Positions 25,601-35,900 of a DNA stretch of 64,000 nucleotides are shown here, one piece after another. The notes beneath the pieces were generated by a model. The model made no database searches. It saw only the letters and a list, made by a program, of their open reading frames with translations, and was not told where the DNA came from. The DNA is from Desulfobotulus mexicanus (lineage in GTDB: Bacteria > Desulfobacterota > Desulfobacteria > Desulfobacterales > ASO4-4). The first letter of the stretch is position 1; each line of letters starts with the position of its first letter. A program made the position numbers and the translations under genes. The DNA lies in assembly GCF_006175995.1 (NCBI RefSeq), contig NZ_VDMB01000013.1:1-64000 (forward strand), written 5' to 3'.

Positions 25601-25678
25601 GCAGAACGCCCGGCTCACGCGCCGGTTTGGAGCCGTGACGCGGCGAAAAATCGGTCGCTGTGCAGCCGATTGTTAGGC
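25601..25678 (-). other. attC site of cassette 1 (78 bp)
   Basis: On the minus strand it runs from R'' GCCTAAC (25672-25678) to R' GTTCTGC (25601-25607). R'' is the exact complement of the GTTAGGC core that begins cassette 1, and R' belongs to cassette 2. Inverted segments such as CGGCTC / GAGCCG lie inside. Its 78-bp length is typical. Confidence 0.85.
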
Positions 25679-25769
25679 CGGCACTGTAAGCTGACTCGTT
25701 CAGCATGCCCTCCCCAAGAATCGCCATGCTGGTGTAACGACGCGGACGAAATTGCCATCATAGTCCAAC

Positions 25770-28745
25770 CTATCGATCAAGACGAACGCGAAGCCGCCTC
25801 GCTCGCTCCCTGAAAGCAGCTTCGCCACCTTCAAGGATGTCACAAACCACCTTGCGGATCGTAGCGTCCTCTAGCCCACCCGCTACATAGCTGATCGGCG
25901 GCAGACCACCTGAGAGATGCGGACCAGCTTCGGCGACGATGATCTGATCCGCGTCGGTATTGATCACGAGATTGGCGTTGTGCGTCACCATGATCACCTG
26001 GCGTTTCTCCTTCGCCGCGATGAACAGCGCCACCAGCTCGTCGAAGACCGACTTTGGATCGAGATTTTCCTCGGGCTGGTCGATAATCAACGGTCGGTCG
26101 TCAGAGTCGTCGAGCGCGAGGTAGAGCAGCAACAGGACGATCCCACGCGTGCCTGGTGACAACTTGCGGATGTCGACACCGTCGTAGGAAATCTCGTAGC
26201 GGACGGCGATATGTTCGGTTCCGAAAAGCCAGTGTGCGAACCGCTTCGACCACGCGCGGAATTCAGTTTGCTGCGTTGGGGAAAATGGCGCGTGCGATAA
26301 GAGGTCTTTCAGGTATTTTCCCATAAAGGCCGTCATGGCAGCCTGAACCTCGGCGGCAGAGCCGGTTTCCCATGCAGGTTTAAGAGCGTCCGTCGCGGCT
26401 GCGATCAACGAGCCGCGCCCGTAAAAAGGGCCCGCCTTTCGCCGGTCGAGGAGTTCCTCTTCGGCAAACGCGCCCCAAGTCTGGACGTCGGCAATCCTGC
26501 GGACTGAAAAGCTGAGTTTCTTGAGCGTGCCCGATGACGCGGAAAGGCGCGCCATCAGCGGTGCGTACAGGTCAGCCAGCGCGTTTTGCTCGTTTATGAT
26601 GGCCTCGAACACGCGGCCATAGGTGTCGTCGCGTTCGGCCTGCAGGTCCTTCCGCCGTGCTGCCGCGCCCTTGGCGTCAGTAAGCCGTGCTTCCAAGGTC
26701 TGAAGCGCCGAATTTTCTTGAGCAATCCGCTTTGTAAGCGCAGCGTATTGCTCACGAACTAGTTTGTCCGCGCCGAATAGCGCCTCGAGTCGTGCCATCT
26801 CTGCTTCGATCAGCGCAAGCTGAAGCATCGCGAGATCTGCGTCATCGGCAATCAGGGCAACATTTGGATCGCCGGGCGGTGGCGGAACACCGTTGAGCTT
26901 GCGAACCTCTCCGTCGGCCCATGCAGTGTAGGCAGTGAGGCTCTTGTCGACATCTCCCTTGTAGATCAGCAGGAACTCGTCCCATTGATCGGTATTGAGG
27001 CCACTGTTGTTGTGCCGCGCCTGGATCTGACGGAGCATTTCAGGCGCGCCGGTGGCGCGCATACTGCGAACCTCGTCCTGCAGTGCGACGAAGGTTCGAC
27101 GCTGATTGTTGTAGGCTTGTATCTTGGTCCTTAGCGTCTGTGCCGCCTCGCTGAGCTGGGTGTGCCTTGCGACCTGCGCTTCAGTACCCTTGACCACCAG
27201 CTTAGCCTGATCAGCGGTATAGCCAGCGATCAGCTTCTTCTTTTGCTCAACCTGATTGCTCAGGCTGGCCACGAGGCTCTCTTTCTCGAGCTCGGTAGCA
27301 ATACCCTCGGAGATGTCGGCGATCGCCTCCACCTCACGCTCGCGCGCTTGCTGGAAGCGGGCGGTCCGTTGCTCGCGGAGCTCAGTGAAGTCAATCGCCC
27401 ACTCGCGGTCGTCCTGTGAGTGGGAATCGAAGATAACGCGCTCAATCTCATCGACGAGACCATCTGAGACACCTTTGGCCGAACACAGCTCCTCGACGAA
27501 TTGCTGAGAGAGATATCTCGCACGAGGGAACGACATATGGCCGTTTGCGTCACGACCATCAAGTGCACGTGTCTCCGTCGCGCCGCCGCCCCAAGTCAGT
27601 GTCGTGGAGGAGTCCCCGATGAGTTTGCGTGCGCGAGCAAGGAACGATGGGCTGACGTTCTCGTCAGCCTCCCAACCAGCTGGAGTTATTGCATCGCAAC
27701 CGGCGGCAATCACATCGGCCAGTGCCGTCTTGCCCGATCCCCGCGCGCCTATGATGGCGACTAGGCCGGGATTGAGAGGAATATCGGGCGTGGCCGCCCA
27801 ATCTGCGTCTTCAATGTGTACATGCGAGATGATTTGCGACGGCATGGCCGAACGTGGCGGTTTCTCACCAACATAGGCCCGGCCTTCCGGATCGATGCAG
27901 GCCTGTCGTAGGGCATCAAATGTCAGTGCACCCTTGATCCACGAGAAGCGATTGTCGACTGGCTGCCCAACGGACGCTTGGTCGTGGGAGTCACTTCCAT
28001 GGAGACACGGTTTACACCCGTCATAGCGCGAGCGCAGCTCTTCGACGCTGACGCTCCGTTGGCCGATCCAGAATTCACGCTGTGCGACACTGCTGGAGAA
28101 GATGATGTGGGCGAATTTCTCTATCTCCTGGCGCACGGTCGCGTCTGCGGCCTGACGGACGCCGGAAGTGCCGTCACCGGAACCGCCAGCAACAGCGATC
28201 AAAATATTCCTCTTCGCCCATTCGCTTTCGGCGACAACCTTTCGTAATTGATCGAAGTTGACTTTGAACTGTGTGGCGCCGTGTCGAAGCGCGGCGCCGT
28301 CATCAGTGATGGTCGCGTCTGAATGTTTGCCCAGCTTTATCAGTTCCTCGCGCGTGCAGTCGAAACGGTCGCCAAAAGCATGGAACTGAAGACGCTTGAG
28401 AATGCGTTTCACTTCTGAGAGGTGCTCAGGGTCTTCAGGGCTGACCAGCAAATGGATGTTTACGAAGCCCGTTTTAGCCGCCACATCGAGGCGCAGTTCG
28501 ATGTTAGGGAAGATTAAAGACACATCGGGCAATCGGCCTGCGCTCTTATGCTGAAGGAATTCCTCATATGTGTCGGTAACGTAGTAGTCAGTGACCGCGA
28601 CCGCCTCGACCCTCGGCGTCAAGGCTTCGAGCGTCGAGAGGTATGAGCTCCAGGGGTCGGATACACCGAACTGATTGTTGAGGATAGTGCCGGGCGCATG
28701 GATATGCGGCTCCCATCTATGCCATTCAGAACCGCGATTGATCAC
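25770..28745 (-). CDS. cassette 1: PHP-domain / SMC-like AAA ATPase (TrlF-like)
   Basis: A 991-residue protein. Residues 1-300 form a PHP-type metal phosphoesterase-like domain opening with HIHAPG (His14, His16) and containing LHGSDSHDQ. Residues about 325-991 form an SMC/RecF-like ATPase: Walker A IGARGSGKTALAD near residue 337, a long coiled coil (about 450-760), then LSPGTRGIVLLLLYLAL signature, Walker B LIIDQPEENLDPK near 892 and the H-loop VMVTHNANLV-like segment near 919. This layout matches TrlF-family proteins, some of which lie in defence islands. It is unusually long for an integron cassette, and its GC-rich codon use differs from the host and from the other cassettes. A role in phage or plasmid defence is inference. 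Confidence 0.87.
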   Translation of the reverse strand: MINRGSEWHRWEPHIHAPGTILNNQFGVSDPWSSYLSTLEALTPRVEAVAVTDYYVTDTYEEFLQHKSAGRLPDVSLIFPNIELRLDVAAKTGFVNIHLLVSPEDPEHLSEVKRILKRLQFHAFGDRFDCTREELIKLGKHSDATITDDGAALRHGATQFKVNFDQLRKVVAESEWAKRNILIAVAGGSGDGTSGVRQAADATVRQEIEKFAHIIFSSSVAQREFWIGQRSVSVEELRSRYDGCKPCLHGSDSHDQASVGQPVDNRFSWIKGALTFDALRQACIDPEGRAYVGEKPPRSAMPSQIISHVHIEDADWAATPDIPLNPGLVAIIGARGSGKTALADVIAAGCDAITPAGWEADENVSPSFLARARKLIGDSSTTLTWGGGATETRALDGRDANGHMSFPRARYLSQQFVEELCSAKGVSDGLVDEIERVIFDSHSQDDREWAIDFTELREQRTARFQQAREREVEAIADISEGIATELEKESLVASLSNQVEQKKKLIAGYTADQAKLVVKGTEAQVARHTQLSEAAQTLRTKIQAYNNQRRTFVALQDEVRSMRATGAPEMLRQIQARHNNSGLNTDQWDEFLLIYKGDVDKSLTAYTAWADGEVRKLNGVPPPPGDPNVALIADDADLAMLQLALIEAEMARLEALFGADKLVREQYAALTKRIAQENSALQTLEARLTDAKGAAARRKDLQAERDDTYGRVFEAIINEQNALADLYAPLMARLSASSGTLKKLSFSVRRIADVQTWGAFAEEELLDRRKAGPFYGRGSLIAAATDALKPAWETGSAAEVQAAMTAFMGKYLKDLLSHAPFSPTQQTEFRAWSKRFAHWLFGTEHIAVRYEISYDGVDIRKLSPGTRGIVLLLLYLALDDSDDRPLIIDQPEENLDPKSVFDELVALFIAAKEKRQVIMVTHNANLVINTDADQIIVAEAGPHLSGGLPPISYVAGGLEDATIRKVVCDILEGGEAAFRERARRLRVRLDR

Positions 28746-28803
28746 TTACATCTCCAAATTATCATTCTTGTTTAGGTCGCCACGACCCGATTCAATAGGA
28801 AAG

Positions 28804-28810
28804 GCCTAAC
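28804..28810 (-). other. core site GTTAGGC at the upstream border of cassette 1
   Basis: On the minus strand this 7-mer starts cassette 1 and is complementary to the R'' of its attC. It belongs either to an attI site or to the right half of a lost upstream attC; the DNA beyond it has no recognisable left half. Confidence 0.7.
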
Positions 28811-29086
28811 AAGTTATTGTGCTGATCCGTATAACCTTCAGATCTCTTTGAAATCACCTAGGTCAATAGGCACAAGACCATAAATTTCTATCTGGATAAC
28901 ACGTCTTTTTGCCTGTTAATCAGAAATCCATACAGTTACAAACTTAAGGTTTCAAAAGTATCTTTCCCATAAAAACAGAAACCTCATTTTTTATCCATAA
29001 AACACTCTTCCTCTGACTACAAGTTTTCTTTTTCCGGGTATCATCCTGCCGCAAGCCTGCTTTTCCCATGCTATTCAGCTTCGGTT
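28811..29086. other. non-coding stretch upstream of the cassette array
   Basis: AT-rich DNA between the first cassette and the alpha/beta hydrolase gene. It could be a leader with a promoter reading into the array, or an attI remnant. No integrase gene and no convincing promoter were identified. Confidence 0.4.
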
Positions 29087-29896
29087 TTATTCCAAATCCA
29101 GATCCTGAGCCGATACAAAATCCATGACTTCCTTCCACCATGGGAGATTCGGGGATACGGGCATGGCATTGTGGCGTGCACCGTCAAAAATCCAGAGCTT
29201 TTTTTCCATATTAAGGGACTGGTAGAGTCGTTTTCCATGTTTGATGGGAATAATCTCGTCTTCTCCCGCAAGAAGAACCGCAACCCTGCCTTCAAAGTTT
29301 TTCAGGTTTTCCATGCTGTTGTACCTGTCCTTTGCCAGCAGGCGGGCGGGAAGAAACCAGTAATGACTCTGGGCAAGATCCGGAAGACTGTCCCAGGGGA
29401 GAAAAAGAACTGCACCTTTGACGGGAATGTCCGTTTTTTTCAGGGCCGCTGCCACCACGCCGCAGCCTAAGGATTCTCCCCAGAGATAAAGGGGACCGCC
29501 ATAGGATTCATGGGCAAGGCGGATGCTCTGCAGGGCATCTTCCACTAAGGTTGTCTCGGAAATCTTGCCCCTGCGGCCGCCATAGCCCGGATATTCGGCC
29601 AGAATTACCCGGAAGTTTTGTCTGGAAAGGGCTGTGGTGTAAAATGTCCTGTGCCAGGCAGACCCTGCATTGCCGTGGAATAGTATTACTGTTCCGGCCG
29701 GTTCCGCAGGCTCCGGGCTGGCGATGAAACCACGGTATCCCTTTTCTTCTGGCCAGTGGCGAAGACCCTGAGCGATTGCCTGTTCCGGTGAAAGGGTCTG
29801 TCTGTCCGGCATATAAAGAAGGCTTCTCTGCATGACAAAAAGCAGAAGGCAGAAAAGTACATAACCCGCAAGGATATACAACACTATTTTTTCCAT
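29087..29896 (-). CDS. membrane-anchored alpha/beta hydrolase (BEM46-like)
   Basis: A 269-residue protein with one N-terminal membrane segment (IVLYILAGYVLFCLLLFVMQ) and a periplasm- or cytoplasm-facing alpha/beta hydrolase domain. The oxyanion loop is LFHGNAGSA, the nucleophile elbow GESLGCG (Ser142), the acid in LLAGEDEIIP and the catalytic His in ARHNAMP. This is a full Ser-Asp-His triad. BEM46/YfhR-like relatives are carboxylesterases of unknown substrate. ATG 29896 follows GGAG at 5-base spacing. It starts 42 bases after the end of the pfaA-like gene on the same strand, so it is probably the last gene of that operon and could hydrolyse or release a lipid product; that is inference. Confidence 0.88.
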   Translation of the reverse strand: MEKIVLYILAGYVLFCLLLFVMQRSLLYMPDRQTLSPEQAIAQGLRHWPEEKGYRGFIASPEPAEPAGTVILFHGNAGSAWHRTFYTTALSRQNFRVILAEYPGYGGRRGKISETTLVEDALQSIRLAHESYGGPLYLWGESLGCGVVAAALKKTDIPVKGAVLFLPWDSLPDLAQSHYWFLPARLLAKDRYNSMENLKNFEGRVAVLLAGEDEIIPIKHGKRLYQSLNMEKKLWIFDGARHNAMPVSPNLPWWKEVMDFVSAQDLDLE

Positions 29897-29937
29897 CACG
29901 ACTCCAGAGAATTTTTAAAGTCAGGGGCAATGGATTT

Positions 29938-32900
29938 TCATCCCGCAGATCGCTGCCTGTCCGGAAGGGAAAAGGAGCCATCCGCTGAGGATGCATGGTC
30001 ACCTTCCATGCAGGGGCGAAGGGTGATGCCCCCTGTTTTGAAGTTTTCCGCCATGGCCTCACTGCCTGTCATGGTCAGGCCCCTTATTTCCATGCAGGGC
30101 ATATCATCTTTGTCCAGAAAGGAGATGTTGCCTAAAAGCATATGACTGCTGCCGTTTTCGGCTGTATAAATCAGTCCCTTTACCTTGTCCGGAGTAAAGG
30201 ATGAAGTCGTAAAAGAATGGGGCAGATGAAGGGACTTCACATGGGTGGGCAGGCAGACGCTGCCCCTGCTTTCAAAGCCGAAGAGGCAGGCCAGTTGCAT
30301 GGCACTGTCCAGAATCAGGGATAATGGATCGGGATGGGCCTTGAGAACTTCCGGAGCAAGGCTGGCTTTCATGCCATTATCTCCCATGATCTCAATTTTC
30401 TGCAGTACCTGATAGGCTTTGCCGTGGAAAAGGATCTCATCATATACGGTCCGGCAGTCTCTGGGATAGGGCCGGGGATGGATGAGGGCAGGGGATAGCT
30501 GGGGGCGGATACTGCCGGAACGGATGGTGCAGCGCATCCGGGGGGTAGCCGGTTTTCTTTCCAGAGATACCAGCGTCCGCTCACGGCCTTTTTTTTGCAC
30601 TTCCAGAGGAAGGAGGCTGTCTTCATTCAGAATACAGCCCTTTAACAGGCGAAGATCCTCAAGAATCCGGAAGTCAGTATCCGGATTTGGGCGAAAATCC
30701 GGCCTTTCTTCCTGACGCAGGATTTCACAGGCAAGGGAGGCAAAGGGAACCACTGCTTTGCCTGCAATGCTGTGGTCCGTAAATTCAGGCCGGGTTCTGA
30801 CGGAAAAGATGCGCAGGGTTTCAGGCGCACTGTCTGGGGTTTTCTCTGTTTTCAGAGTTTTTTTTTCCGCCTCCCTGCCTGCTGCCAGCAGTACTTCAGG
30901 GTCATTGCCGGAAAGAATTTCGTGGGAGAAAGCTTCGCTGCCCTTATCCAGAGGAATCAGACCCACACCCTGTCGCTGAAAGTGCCGTGCCAGAGCAGGG
31001 GTGACCATGCCCCCTTCCCAGGGGCCCCAGCAGATGGATAGAGCCCGGCAATTTTTGCGTGTGAGGTTTTCTCTCCGGGCGAGGGCGTTGAGAACGCCAT
31101 TGGCCATGGCATAGTCCGCCTGTCCGGGATTGCCCTCCAGACTGGCAACGGAGGAAAAGAAAATCATGGCCTTCATGGGCATATCTTTCAGTGCCTCGGC
31201 CATATGCTTTGCAAAAATGGCTTTCACGGAAAAGACTTTGCTGAAATCCTCTGCACTTTTATCCACCATGGCCTTATCCGACAGTACACCGGCTCCGTGA
31301 ACCCAGAGGGAGGGCAGGGTATTTTCTTCCTTTAGTTTTTTGAAAAGCCCTTCAATGGCATCCGGCTTTTCAAGGTCCATGGAAAGGTAGCGGGCATCGC
31401 AGCCAAGGCTTTTCATTTTTTTGAGGGTGTCGCGGATGGCACGACCGTTTTTTATCCGGTTGAACTCCGTATCCAGCTCTCTGGGCGTGGGAGTTTTTTC
31501 TGCAAAATGGTGGCGTAGCAGGGCTTTCCGGATGTCTTCTTTTTTCTGGATGCCGGACAGCCAGAGGGGTTCGGGGCCGGGTTCCGGAGATCGGCCCGTA
31601 AAGAGCATGCGGCAGGGCCAGGAACGGGCCAGAGCTTCCACACAGGCTGCTGTTACGCCGTAGGCTCCGCCGGTGATGAGCATGAGATCGTCCTTGGCAG
31701 GGGTCGCAAGGGCTGGATTCTTTTCTCCGGCGGAACATTCCTTGAGAAGGGGGGTGCGGATGTGGCCTGAGGCATCGCATCCAAGGATCAGGGGGCCACG
31801 GCTGAAGAGGAGCTTTTTCATCAGAGGCTCCGCTGCGCCTGCTTCTCTGGAAAGGTCCGCAAGGCGAAGGGCCATATCCGGCCATTCCTTCTGCAGGGTT
31901 CTCATGAGTCCTGCAAGGCTCTGGGTTTCAGGGGAAGCACTGAAAGGATCACTGGCCCCAAGGCTTCCGTCACTCCGGGTGATGATGCAGAGGGAGCAGG
32001 CCTTAGAAGATGCAAGGGCTTTTTTGCCCCATGCCCCAAGAAAGACGAACAGCTTTTGCAGGGCTTTTTCATCGTTATGGGCTGCCCATGGCACAATCAG
32101 GCTGGGCTGAAAGGAGGCGAGGGCTTCTTCGGCACGGCAGAGTTGCAGAGTTTTTCCGATGAGGGATTGCTTTATGGGAAAAAGGCCTGTTTCATCGCAA
32201 AAGTCCTGCAGCAGAGCCAGAGAAGCGGGAAGGTTTTCATCCTCAGGATTAAAGGCTTCCCAGTGGATGGTGCTGCGGATAAGGGAGATTTCCTCCGCAG
32301 ACGGCTCTGTGTCAGCGGAGGACTGTCTGCTTTCTGAAGCTGGGGAAGCTGTTTCCTTTATCGCAGTGATGGGAGAAGGCAGGTCCTTTTCCGGTGCAGG
32401 ATCTGAAAGCAGGGATGCGATGGCCTGCACGCTGCGGCACTCCTGCAGGGTTTCTGCGGGAATCGTGGCCAGAGAGGGATAGATGCCTTCCAGCTCCGAG
32501 AGAATTTCTACTCTTTTGATGGAGTCTATGCCCAGATCCGCTTCCAGATCCATGTCTGCCTGAATCATCTCTTCGGGGTAACCCGTATGGCGGGCGATGA
32601 TGGAACGGATCGCTGCGGCGGCATCTGCAGGAGGAATATTTTCCTGTACTTTATGGATGTTATGGGATTTTTCATGGGCTGGCTGTGCATCCGGAACCAC
32701 AAGGGCCGCTATGGCGGATATGCTGCGGGCTGTGGCAAGAATTTCCTGGGCCAGGGTGGCGAGGTCGGGATAAAGGCCTTCCAGTTCGGAGAGAATTTCC
32801 ACCCTTTTGATGGAGTCTATGCCCAGATCCGCTTCCAGATCCATGTCTGCCTGAATCATGTCTTCGGGGTAACCCGTATGGCGGGATACCAGCTCCGTGA

Positions 32901-35900
32901 TGACAGGGATCGGGGATGCGCTGGCTGGAGATGTCGTGCTACTGGTTTTTTCCGGTACGGAAACAGAGGCCGGAGAATGGTCTGTCAGAAGATCGGCAAA
33001 GGCCTGTAGGCTGCGGGCTTCGGCCAGTACTTCCGGTGCAAAACCGGCCATGGCCGGGAAGTGTCCTTCCAGCTCCGAGAGAATTTCCACCCTTTTGATG
33101 GAGTCTATGCCCAGATCCGCTTCCAGATCCATGTCCGCCTGAATCATGTCTTCGGGATAACCCGTATGACGGGATACGGTGCTCACCAGAAGGGACAGAA
33201 TGTTTTTTTCCTGCTGGCTGGAATTTTCCATGGTCTCAGGGGCTCTGGCTGCGGCTGCCTCAGGGACAGGTCGCGCCGGAACCGGGGGAGCCGGGGCGGG
33301 ATCAGGTGAAAGATTTCTGGCCGGAGTTGAAAGATTCTCTGCAACAGGGGCAAGGCTTCCGGCTTCGGAAAAGGGTTTTTCAGGGTATTCCTGAAGGGAA
33401 AATCCTTCGCCCCTTCCCATGGAATGGACCAGTCTTTCCAGTGTGCGGCCCGCTTCGGACTGCAGGGATAAAAACTGTTCGTGGGCACGGGTGGTCTGTT
33501 CCTGAAGGGCTTTCAAGGTTTGGAAACCTTCCATCAGAACCCTTGAATCCATGGGGGTACCTCGTTTCTGTAAAGTCTCAGTGGGTCTATGGGTGAGGGA
33601 ATGCATGGCCACATCAGCAGAATCTTGACGGGTGCCGGCCGGAGTTGTCGCAGCAGCAAGTTGTCGGGTGGATGCAGGTGCCACATCTGCAGAATTTGTA
33701 TGGGCCTCTGCCGGGGTCTTTGCTGCTGGTTCAGGCCGGTGGATTGTTTCCCTGCTCCGGGCAGGGGCCAGATTCTCAGCGGAAAGGAGTCTGCTGTCAG
33801 CTGCCCGTAAAAGGGGCTTTTTTTCTGCGGCCTTTTTCCCCTGTTCCGGTTTGATATTGGCTCCGGAAAGCCAGATGGTCATCCGCCGCTCCGGGTTGGG
33901 CGGTGGTTCCGGGATGCCGGACCAGTCCACTCCATAGCCAAGGGCAGCCAGCTGGCAGAGAAGAATGAGAAGATCCATATCTCCTGAATTTTTTCCGGCG
34001 GAAGCATCCATGGCAAAACAATGCACGGATTCCTGTTCCAGAATGGCGGAAGCAAGGCCAGTGAGAACATTTTTAGGGCCTGTTTCCACAAAGGTGCGCA
34101 CACCTTCATCATAAAGATATTTTATATTGCTGATGAAACGAACAGGAGAAAGGAGCTGGGAAGAAAGGGTCTGGCGGATGGCATCCCCATCCCTTTCATA
34201 GGCAAGGCCTGTGCCGTTGGCCATGACTTCCATGGAGGGAGCTTTGGGGGTGATGCCCTGCAGGGCCTCTGCAAAGGGTTTGGCCGCATCTTCCACAAGG
34301 GGGCTGTGGAAGGCGGCGGCAACGGGCAGCCTTATTCCCCTGATTTTGTGGCTCTTCAGCACCTTGGCCGCATGATCCAGAGCCTCTTTTCCGCCGGAGA
34401 GCACGCACTGGGAAGGGCTGTTTTCATTGGCCAGTACCACATTAAGGTTTTCTTTTTCAATGAGGCTTTTCAGGGTTTCCACATCAGCCCGTACGGCCAT
34501 CATTGCGCCCCGGTCCCTTGGGTCATCGGGGTCTCCTGCCATGTAGCGTCCCCGGAGGACGGAAAGCTGCATGCATTCTGTTTCCTGAAACACACCGGCG
34601 CAGCAGAGGGCCGGGAGTTCCCCGTAGCTGTGTCCGCATGTGGCATGGGGACGGATGCCGAAACGTTTCAGTATGCGGGCCATGCCAAGGCTGACACAGC
34701 CGATGGCAGGCTGGGCCAGATCCGTGGACCGCAGGGTTTCTTCCTCTTCTTTGCCCTCACCTGTAAAGGGATGGATAAAACGGGAAAGGAGATGTTCTTT
34801 GCGGTGAGGGGCAGCGTATTCGGCCAGAGTGGCATCCCCTAGCTCAAGGCTTTCCAGCATTTCCGGGAAAATACAGGCAAGGCTTTTCCCCATGCCGGGA
34901 TACTGGCTGCCCTGTCCGGGAAAGAGAAAGGCGAGTTTTCCGGGCGACTCCCCTTTGCCGAAAAAAATCTGGCCATGCTGGCCTTTCTTTTCTTCCCCGA
35001 TAATGGCTCTGGCTTCTTTGATGATACCTGCCATATCCCCATCTTTTTCCAGAAGGAGCAGCAGACGAAAGCTGTGGGCGGAGGAGAAATCTGATCGGGA
35101 ACGGCGGCAGACTTCCTGCAGCATCCGGGGTTCCTTGGCCTCTGTATTTTCCAGCTCCGAGAGTTTCTGAAGAAGGGTCTCCGTGTCTGGGCCGGAAACA
35201 GAGAAGATATCCGTATGAAAATCCCAGACCCTTTCGTTTCGTTTTTTGCCATATTCTTCCAGCACGGCATGGTAATCCGCTCCGCCAAAGCCAAAGGCAC
35301 TGACCGCAGCCCGACGTGGGCGGTCTTTTTCTGTCGTCCATGGCATGGCTTGGGAAAGCATGCAAAAGCCGGAGGAGGGAATGTCCAGATCCGGATCCGG
35401 GGGGAGGTGTTTCAGTGCCGGGGGCAGCACCTTATTATAAAGGCAGAGTACTATTTTGATGAAACCAGCCATGCCCGCTGCGGCTTTGGTATGGCCGATG
35501 TTGGCCTTGACGGAGGAAAGAATGCAGGGCCTTGTGTCCCTTTCTTTGCCGTACACCGACTGCAGGGCCTTGAATTCCACGGCATCGCCCACACGGGTGC
35601 CGGTGCCGTGGGCCTCCACCAGATCCACGCTGGAGGGATGAAAGCCAGCCTCTTCACAGGCCTTTTCCAGGGCACGAATCTGACCTTCCGCTCCCGGTGC
35701 GTAGATGCTCTGGTTTCTGCCATCGCTGGCCGTACCCATGCCCTTGATGACCGCATAGATACGGTCGCCGTCTTTTTCGGCATCTTCAAGGCGTTTGAGA
35801 ACGGCCATGCCCACGCCTTCTCCCAGTACGGTGCCGTCGGCTTTTTCGGAAAAGGGTCTGGCATCGCCGGAGTGGGAAAGAACGCCGGTCTGGGCAAAGC

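Larger units (their letters stand above)
23122..28810 (-). mobile_element. integron cassette array without integrase (CALIN), four cassettes
   Basis: Four cassettes are read on the minus strand. On that strand each cassette begins with TTRRRY of a core site and ends with a 7-mer complementary to its own start: cassette 1 (25607-28809) GTTAGGC...GCCTAAC, cassette 2 (24620-25606) GTTCTGC...GCAGAAC, cassette 3 (23614-24619) GTTATGC...GCATAAC, cassette 4 (to 23613) GTTAAGG...CCTTAAC. This pairing of R'' and R' sites in register across four junctions is the hallmark of attC-bounded cassettes. All genes share the orientation expected of an array. No intI gene is found between 20.9 and 29.9 kb. Base composition differs strongly between cassette 1 (GC-rich) and cassettes 2-4 (AT-rich), pointing to different sources. 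Confidence 0.88.

Noticed and set aside
34021-34842. Long plus-strand frames within the pfaA-like gene
   Set aside because: The megasynthase frame is continuous with all catalytic motifs; opposite-strand frames are GC-bias shadows.
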